Origin: Motilibacter aurantiacus
GTDB taxonomy: Bacteria; Actinomycetota; Actinomycetes; Motilibacterales; Motilibacteraceae
NCBI RefSeq assembly: GCF_011250645.1
Contig: NZ_JAANNO010000006.1
Coordinates: forward strand, 1 to 64,000
Direction: 5' to 3'
Length of the DNA: 64,000 nucleotides
The notes below the pieces were generated by a model. It was not told the DNA's origin, searched no databases, and saw only the letters and a program-made list of their open reading frames with translations. The translations under genes and the position numbers were made by a program. Positions 59,323-64,000 of this stretch are shown piece after piece. Within the stretch, counting starts at the first letter, position 1; every line of letters begins with the position of its first letter.

Positions 59323-60504
59323 TCACCGGACGCCCAGCCCGGCGAGGTAGGCGGCGGCGTTGCGGTGGGTCTCCGCGGCCGAGTCGCCGCCGAACTTCTC
59401 CAGCACCGCGTCCGCGAGGACGAGCGCGACCATCGCCTCCGCGACGACCCCGGCGGCGGGGACCGCGCAGACGTCGCTGCGCTGGTGGTGGGCCTTGGTG
59501 GCCTCCCCGGTCGCCACGTCGACGGTGTCGAGCGCGCGCGGCACGGTCGCGATCGGCTTCATGGCCGCTCGCACCCGCAGCACCTCGCCGGTCGACATGC
59601 CGCCCTCGGTGCCCCCGGAGCGACCGCTGCGGCGACGGATCCGGCCGTCCTCGCCGGTCTCGATCTCGTCGTGGGCCTTCGACCCGGGGGTCGCGGCGAG
59701 CGCGAAGCCGTCGCCGACCTCCACGCCCTTGATCGCCTGGATGCCCATCAGCGCGGCGGCCAGCCGGGCGTCCAGGCGCCGGTCCCAGTGCACGTGGCTG
59801 CCGAGGCCGGGCGGGAGGCCGGTGACCGCGACCTCGACGACGCCGCCGAGGGTGTCGCCGTCCTTGTGGGCGCGGTCGATCTCCTCGACCATCGCCGCGC
59901 TCGCTGCGGGGTCGAAGCAGCGCACCGGGTCCGCGTCCACCGCCGCGAGGTCGTCGGGGCCGGGCACGACGCCCTCGGGCGCCACGGCCCCTCCGATGCG
60001 TACGACGTGGCTGACGACGGTCGCGCCCACGGCCTGGGCGAGGAAGGCCTTGGCGACGCGGCCGAGCGCGACGCGGGCCGCGGTCTCCCGCGCGGAGGCC
60101 CGCTCGAGGATGGGCCGGGCGTCCTCGAAGCCGTACTTCTGCATCCCGACGAGGTCGGCGTGGCCCGGGCGCGGGCGGGTCAGCGGCGCGTTGCGCGCGA
60201 GCCCGGCCAGCACCTCGGGGTCGACCGGGTCCGCGGCCATGACCTGCTGCCACTTCGGCCACTCGGTGTTGCCGACGCGCACCGCGACCGGCCCGCCCTG
60301 GGTGACGCCGTGGCGCACTCCGCCGAGCAGCTCGACCTCGTCCTGCTCGAACGACATGCGGGCGCCGCGCCCGTAGCCGAGGCGGCGCCGCGCGAGGTCG
60401 TCGGCGAGGTCGCGGGTGGTGACCCGCACTCCGGCGGGCAGCCCCTCGAGGACGGCGAGGAGGGCAGGGCCGTGGGACTCCCCGGCGGTGATCCAGCGCA
60501 GCAC
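59323..60504 (-). CDS. aroC: Chorismate synthase
   Basis: Reduced-FMN-dependent enzyme (393 aa) giving chorismate from [53 protein letters not shown] and [20 protein letters not shown] are the conserved blocks. GTG 60504 with GGGAGG nine bases upstream. Heads the aroC-K-B-Q unit; aroE and the pathway's aroA are elsewhere. Confidence 0.96.
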   Translation of the reverse strand: MLRWITAGESHGPALLAVLEGLPAGVRVTTRDLADDLARRRLGYGRGARMSFEQDEVELLGGVRHGVTQGGPVAVRVGNTEWPKWQQVMAADPVDPEVLAGLARNAPLTRPRPGHADLVGMQKYGFEDARPILERASARETAARVALGRVAKAFLAQAVGATVVSHVVRIGGAVAPEGVVPGPDDLAAVDADPVRCFDPAASAAMVEEIDRAHKDGDTLGGVVEVAVTGLPPGLGSHVHWDRRLDARLAAALMGIQAIKGVEVGDGFALAATPGSKAHDEIETGEDGRIRRRSGRSGGTEGGMSTGEVLRVRAAMKPIATVPRALDTVDVATGEATKAHHQRSDVCAVPAAGVVAEAMVALVLADAVLEKFGGDSAAETHRNAAAYLAGLGVR

Positions 60505-60556
60505 GGCTCAGATCCTCCCACAGCGCGGTGCGTGGGCCGTACGCGCGCGCGGTGCC

Positions 60557-61231
60557 TCAGCCTGCAGGCACCGTCAGGGACTGGCCCTCGCAGAGGTCCT
60601 TCTTGACGGTGCCGTACGCGATGGTCCCGCAGCTGCCGCCCTCCAGGCGGAGCAGGGTGAACCGCTCGGCGAACTCCGCGCCCGGCACGGCGACGTACGT
60701 CTTGCCGGAGACCTGGAAGGTCGCGGCGGCGTTGTCGCCGCCCACCGCCACGAGCTTCACGACGACCGGGGCCGCGCTGGGAGACGGCGTGGGAGCGGGC
60801 GTGGCGGTGGGCGTCGGGCCGGGAGCCGCCGAGCCGGGTGCCGCGGTGGCGCTCGGGACCGCGGTGGGCGCCGGCGTGGCGCTCGCGGAGGGCGCGGCCG
60901 AGGCGGCCGGGGTTGCCGACGGGCGCGCGGCCGCGACGAGCGGGACGAAGGGGTTGCGCAGCGCGCCGCCGCCGGCGGGCCGGGCGCTGGTCAGCGTGTC
61001 GTCCCCGCCGGAGCCAGGCGTGGCTGCCGGGATGGCGGAGGCCGCGGGAACCGGGGACGCAGGGGCGGCGGCCGGGGCCGTCGTCACCACCGCGAGGGCG
61101 GTGTCGTCGCCGCCGGACGTCGTGGACCAGGCGAGCATCCCGGCCGCGACGACCGCGGCGCCGCCGGCGGCCACGAGGAACGCCGGCCGCACCTGGCGCT
61201 GGTCGGCGGGGTCTCCTGCACTGCGGGGCAT
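60557..61231 (-). CDS. Membrane-anchored cap protein of the pilus cluster (PilP-position)
   Basis: Protein of 224 aa. A short cytoplasmic start, one helix at about 20-40 ([18 protein letters not shown]), a long Pro/Ala/Ser/Thr linker (about 50-160), and a C-terminal beta-like domain (VVKLVAVGGDNAAATFQV to the end) with two Cys. It occupies the place of PilP after pilM-N-O but shows no firm PilP sequence. The linker suggests crossing of cell wall. ATG 61231 with AAGGA upstream. Confidence 0.6.
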   Translation of the reverse strand: MPRSAGDPADQRQVRPAFLVAAGGAAVVAAGMLAWSTTSGGDDTALAVVTTAPAAAPASPVPAASAIPAATPGSGGDDTLTSARPAGGGALRNPFVPLVAAARPSATPAASAAPSASATPAPTAVPSATAAPGSAAPGPTPTATPAPTPSPSAAPVVVKLVAVGGDNAAATFQVSGKTYVAVPGAEFAERFTLLRLEGGSCGTIAYGTVKKDLCEGQSLTVPAG

Positions 61232-61266
61232 GGAAGGTGTCCTTCGGTGAGCGTGCCGGAGCCGGG

Positions 61267-61977
61267 TCAGCTGGCGGGCAGGGTCGAGGTGCCGCCGGCA
61301 GGCGTGCCGGACGGGGTGGTGCCGGACGGGGTGGTGCCGGACAGGGTGGCGGCCGGGGCGCTGCTGCCCACGGCCGCGGTGCCCCCGGCCGCGGTGCCCG
61401 TGCCGTCGGCAGGGCGCACGAAGACCGCGCCCTGGATCTGCGCCTGGACCGTCCCGGCCGGCGCCTCGTCCGTGCCCGTCGCCATGGCGTCGGTGAGGGA
61501 GACCGTGGTCACCAGGAAGGCGCGGCCCATCGTCTCCAGCCGGCTGAGCAAGCCGGCCACCTCGAAGTAGTCGCCGGTGACCGTGAGCCCCACGGAGACG
61601 CTCTGCATCCCCGTGACGGTGCCGTCGGTGCCGGCGAGAGCCACCGGTGCGGCGGGCGAGATGCTCCCCAGCGTGACACCCGAGGCCGTGGCCAGGGCCG
61701 TGATCCGGCGGACGAGCGTGGGCAGGTCGACGCTGTCCGGCACCTTGCTGTTGAGCTGGGCCAGCGCGCGCTGCTTGGCGGGGAGCTCCTGCGCCAGCAC
61801 CTTGAGCTGGCCGAGCTGCGTCGAGAGCTGGGCGTTCTGGGCCAGCTGCGCCGTCGCCTCGTCGCGCAGGCCGGAGGCCTCGGCCCGCTTCGGCCCGAGG
61901 AGGAGCAGCCAGCCGGCGGCCAGCAGGACTAGGCCTGCCGCCACCGTGGCGGCGGTCCACTTCTGGGTGCGGGTCAT
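61267..61977 (-). CDS. pilO: Type IV pilus assembly protein PilO-like
   Basis: Inner-membrane alignment protein (236 aa). Helix at about 9-28, a coiled coil (about 30-75), then the alpha-beta PilO domain (VDLPTLVRRITALATASGV, VGLTVTGDYFEVAGLLSRLE). The tail is low-complexity Thr/Pro/Ser/Gly. ATG 61977 lies 1 bp after the pilN stop. Confidence 0.82.
   Translation of the reverse strand: MTRTQKWTAATVAAGLVLLAAGWLLLLGPKRAEASGLRDEATAQLAQNAQLSTQLGQLKVLAQELPAKQRALAQLNSKVPDSVDLPTLVRRITALATASGVTLGSISPAAPVALAGTDGTVTGMQSVSVGLTVTGDYFEVAGLLSRLETMGRAFLVTTVSLTDAMATGTDEAPAGTVQAQIQGAVFVRPADGTGTAAGGTAAVGSSAPAATLSGTTPSGTTPSGTPAGGTSTLPAS
61304..61348 (-). repeat. Three 15-bp tandem repeats in the pilO tail
   Basis: GTGCCGGACGGGGTG repeats twice exactly and once with one mismatch (plus-strand view), encoding Ser-Gly-Thr-Thr-Pro-type units. 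Likely a variable-length linker. Confidence 0.75.
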
Positions 61978-61978
61978 G

Positions 61979-62704
61979 TCAGCTCCCCGTCGAGTCGTAG
62001 CGGTGGGACAGCGCCTCGGCGGTCACGTTCACGCTCGAGGAGAACGTGATGAGCGTGCGCCCGAGCTCGGCGTCGACCGCCGACTGCGAGTTCGTGAAGT
62101 ACGGATCGGCGAAACCCGGCTCGCCGGACAGCGCGTCCAGCCAGCCGGCCACGGCGTCCTGGCTCGTCGCCTTGCCGGTGAAGGTGATCGTGGCGACCGG
62201 GGCCGAGGTCACCGCGCTGCCGGTGGCCGGCGTCCCCGCGGCGTCCGTTGCAGTGGCGGCGCCGGCCTCGGGCTGCACGATCGACACCTCGGTCAGCCAG
62301 ACGCCCTTGGGGACGATGACGCCGATGTCCCGCAGGTACTGCGACCAGCGCACGTCCCGGCCCATGGCCTGGGCCAGCAGCGCCGACTCGGCCTTCAGGT
62401 CGGCCTCGACCTGGGGGACGTCGGCGTACTCCTGCTGCGCGCTCTGCAGCTGCGCGCCCTCGGACCTCGCGGCCGCGAGGTCCTGCCGGGCGTCGGACAC
62501 GGACCCGGCGGACAGGGCGTAGCCGGCGACGACGAGCGCGGCCACCAGGCCGAGGCCGGCCCCGAGGCCCGCCTGCACCCTGCGGAACCGCTGCTGCTCG
62601 AGGATCTCGGGCGGGAGCAGGTTGACCCGGGGCAGGACTGCCGCACGGGCGGCGGAGACCGCGGTGTCCGCGGTCTCGGCGGAGAGGAAGGTGGGTGTGG
62701 TCAT
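61979..62704 (-). CDS. pilN: Type IV pilus assembly protein PilN-like
   Basis: Bitopic protein (241 aa). The conserved N-terminal cytoplasmic patch PRVNLLPPEI (about 25-34), which docks PilM, precedes the helix (about 46-66). A coiled coil and a ferredoxin-like domain follow (LRDIGVIVPKGVWLTEVSI, VATITFTGKATSQDAVAGWL). ATG 62704 shares a base with the pilM stop. Confidence 0.87.
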   Translation of the reverse strand: MTTPTFLSAETADTAVSAARAAVLPRVNLLPPEILEQQRFRRVQAGLGAGLGLVAALVVAGYALSAGSVSDARQDLAAARSEGAQLQSAQQEYADVPQVEADLKAESALLAQAMGRDVRWSQYLRDIGVIVPKGVWLTEVSIVQPEAGAATATDAAGTPATGSAVTSAPVATITFTGKATSQDAVAGWLDALSGEPGFADPYFTNSQSAVDAELGRTLITFSSSVNVTAEALSHRYDSTGS

Positions 62705-63792
62705 CAGGCAGCTCCGAGAGCGAGGCCGACGGGCACCGTCGACGACGGGGCGAGCAGGCCCAGGGCGTGCTCGCTCAGGCCGGTCCTTCCGATCCGCAGC
62801 CGCGGGAGCGGAGTCACCGTGCGGACGGGCAGCCGGGTGGCCTCGGAGAGGCGGGCGTCCAGCCCGGCCAGCCGGGCGCTCCCCCCGCTGAGCAGCAGGT
62901 GGGCGATCGGCGCGGTGCCGGACGAGGCGACGTAGTAGTCGAACGAGCCGCGGATCTCCGCGACGAGGGCGCTCGTGGCGTCGGCGAGGGCGCGCCGCGC
63001 GTGGTCGCTCTCCGAGCCGTCCCACTCCGGGGCCGGGCCGTCCGGCGCGCCGGCGCCGAGCTCCTGCTTCAGCTGCTCGGCGCGCTCGAACGGGACGCCC
63101 AGGCGGTCGGCCACGGCCTCGGTGAGGTGCTGGCCGCCCATGGGCAGGATGCGGACGAAGCGCGGGACGCCACCCTGGTGGACGAGGACGTTGGTGACGC
63201 ACGCGCCGACGTCCACGATCGCCTCGACGGGGACGCCGGGCCCGTCGGCAGCCGGGCCGGCGATGACCACCGAGCCGATCGAGCGCAGCACCGCGAAGGA
63301 CGTGAGGTCGACCGACGTCGGCACCAGCTTTGCCTGCTGGACGGCGTCCACCAGCTTGTCGACCATCTCGCGGGAGGCCGCGACGAGCAGTCCGCGCAGC
63401 AGGCGTGCGCCGGTGGGGGCCTCGAACTCCTCCAGCGGGTGGAAGTCGAGCAGTGCCTGGTCGATCGGCATGGGGACGAGGTCCTGGGCCTGGAAGGCGA
63501 GCGAGGCCTTGAGGTCGGCCAGCGGCATCCACGGCAGCTCGACCTGACGGACGACGACGCGGGAGTTGGCGACGCCCAGGGCGACCTTCTTGGTCGAGAA
63601 GCGGCCGGTCGCCCAGAGCTCGCGCAGGGCTGCCGCCACGGCTGCGACGTCGACGACCTCTCCGTCGCGCACGGCGCCCGGAGGCAGCGGCACCTCCGCG
63701 AGGCGCTCGAGGGTCGCCCGCCCCTTCCCGGACGACACCTCCGCCGCCCGTACGCCGGACGTCCCGATGTCGAGACCGATGGCTCCAGCCAC
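62704..63792 (-). CDS. pilM: Type IV pilus assembly ATPase-like PilM
   Basis: Actin-like cytoplasmic protein (362 aa). Phosphate loop GLDIGTSGVRAAEV near the start; second phosphate segment VDVGACVTNVLV; adenine region LLLSGGSARLAGLD. DLKASLAFQAQDLVPMPIDQ is typical. It binds the PilN tail on the membrane face. GTG 63792 is chosen because AAGGAA stands five bases upstream; a start 13 codons earlier lacks support. Confidence 0.88.
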   Translation of the reverse strand: MAGAIGLDIGTSGVRAAEVSSGKGRATLERLAEVPLPPGAVRDGEVVDVAAVAAALRELWATGRFSTKKVALGVANSRVVVRQVELPWMPLADLKASLAFQAQDLVPMPIDQALLDFHPLEEFEAPTGARLLRGLLVAASREMVDKLVDAVQQAKLVPTSVDLTSFAVLRSIGSVVIAGPAADGPGVPVEAIVDVGACVTNVLVHQGGVPRFVRILPMGGQHLTEAVADRLGVPFERAEQLKQELGAGAPDGPAPEWDGSESDHARRALADATSALVAEIRGSFDYYVASSGTAPIAHLLLSGGSARLAGLDARLSEATRLPVRTVTPLPRLRIGRTGLSEHALGLLAPSSTVPVGLALGAA

Positions 63793-63925
63793 GTCGCTTC
63801 CTTCCCCGGCCGGCAGGGCCGCGCTGCGCACGGAAGTGCACTCGACAAGACCATCGGCGCGGTGGCCCTCGCCTTGAGCCCCCGCGCCTCCCGAACGGGC
63901 GCGTGGGGAAGGCCCGCGGGCGGGG

Positions 63926-64000
63926 TCAGACGCCGATGACGTCGAGGTAGGCGCCGGTGATGCTGCTGCCGGCCAGCACGCCGAGCAGCGCGCCGACGAG
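63926..64000 (-). CDS. C-terminal tip of a membrane protein, probably prepilin peptidase
   Basis: Only the last 24 codons are in the window (ends GAYLDVIGV). The segment LVGALLGVLAGSSITGAYLD looks like the final helix of an actinobacterial prepilin peptidase, and the neighbouring pil genes agree. The active-site Asp residues would lie off the edge, so this is tentative. Confidence 0.4.
   Translation of the reverse strand, partial: LVGALLGVLAGSSITGAYLDVIGV

Overview
The window is about 64 kb of chromosome from a high-GC actinomycete. The evidence is very GC-rich third codon positions, many GTG starts, GTGA and ATGA start/stop overlaps, an actinobacterial integration host factor (mihF), BldD, a PriA without helicase motifs, bifunctional RibBA, and NusB/EF-P next to BldD. 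The blocks resemble the conserved Streptomyces-type core (infC-rpmI-rplT-pheST, arg, rib/his, metK-rpoZ-gmk, pyr, bldD-nusB-efp, aro). A pilMNO cluster at the right edge shows a cell that makes type IV pilus machinery. Genus cannot be fixed from sequence alone; a Kineosporiales, Motilibacterales or Frankiales relative is a guess.

Layout. 1-568: no gene, left flank of tyrS. 569-9.7 kb (minus strand): tyrS, mpg, argH, then argC-J-B-D-F-R, an arginine operon with almost every junction overlapping, read from a leaderless promoter with an ARG-box-like palindrome; argG is missing. 9.8-17.6 kb (minus): DUF998, pheT, pheS, a PAS histidine kinase, an RNA methyltransferase, rplT, rpmI and infC (AUC start). 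17.9-22.6 kb: DUF1844, a metallo-hydrolase, SseB, a DUF6065 protein, a PH-like protein and hisG. 22.6-25.0 kb: a small accessory stretch splitting hisG from hisE, with an ECF sigma factor, its membrane partner, a 36-residue membrane peptide and a frame-broken gene. 25.0-29.0 kb: hisE, ribH, ribBA, ribE and ribD behind an FMN riboswitch. 29.1-40.6 kb: rpe, a diguanylate cyclase, rsmB-fmt-def, priA, metK, coaBC, rpoZ, gmk, mihF. 40.7-51.3 kb: the complete pyrimidine operon pyrR-B-C-(membrane protein)-carA-carB-pyrK-pyrD-pyrF with a PyrR-type leader hairpin. 51.3-57.2 kb: a secreted M14 peptidase, bldD, nusB, efp, a large secreted fibronectin-type protein and a VOC protein. 57.3-60.5 kb: aroC-K-B-Q. 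60.6-64.0 kb: pilM-N-O, a small cap protein, and the 3' tip of a probable prepilin peptidase.

How it fits together. Most genes are housekeeping biosynthesis (Arg, His, riboflavin, UMP, chorismate, SAM, CoA) and translation. Three regulatory devices are legible: an ARG-box-like site at argC, an FMN aptamer before ribD, and a PyrR loop before pyrR. A diguanylate cyclase with an intact I-site and a BldD with the complete c-di-GMP signature put a maker and a reader of c-di-GMP in one window. The less ordinary material is the gene interrupted by about seven homopolymer frameshifts at 24.3-25.0 kb, the orphan kinase in the pheST cluster, the DUF6065 gene, and the FnIII-type secreted protein.
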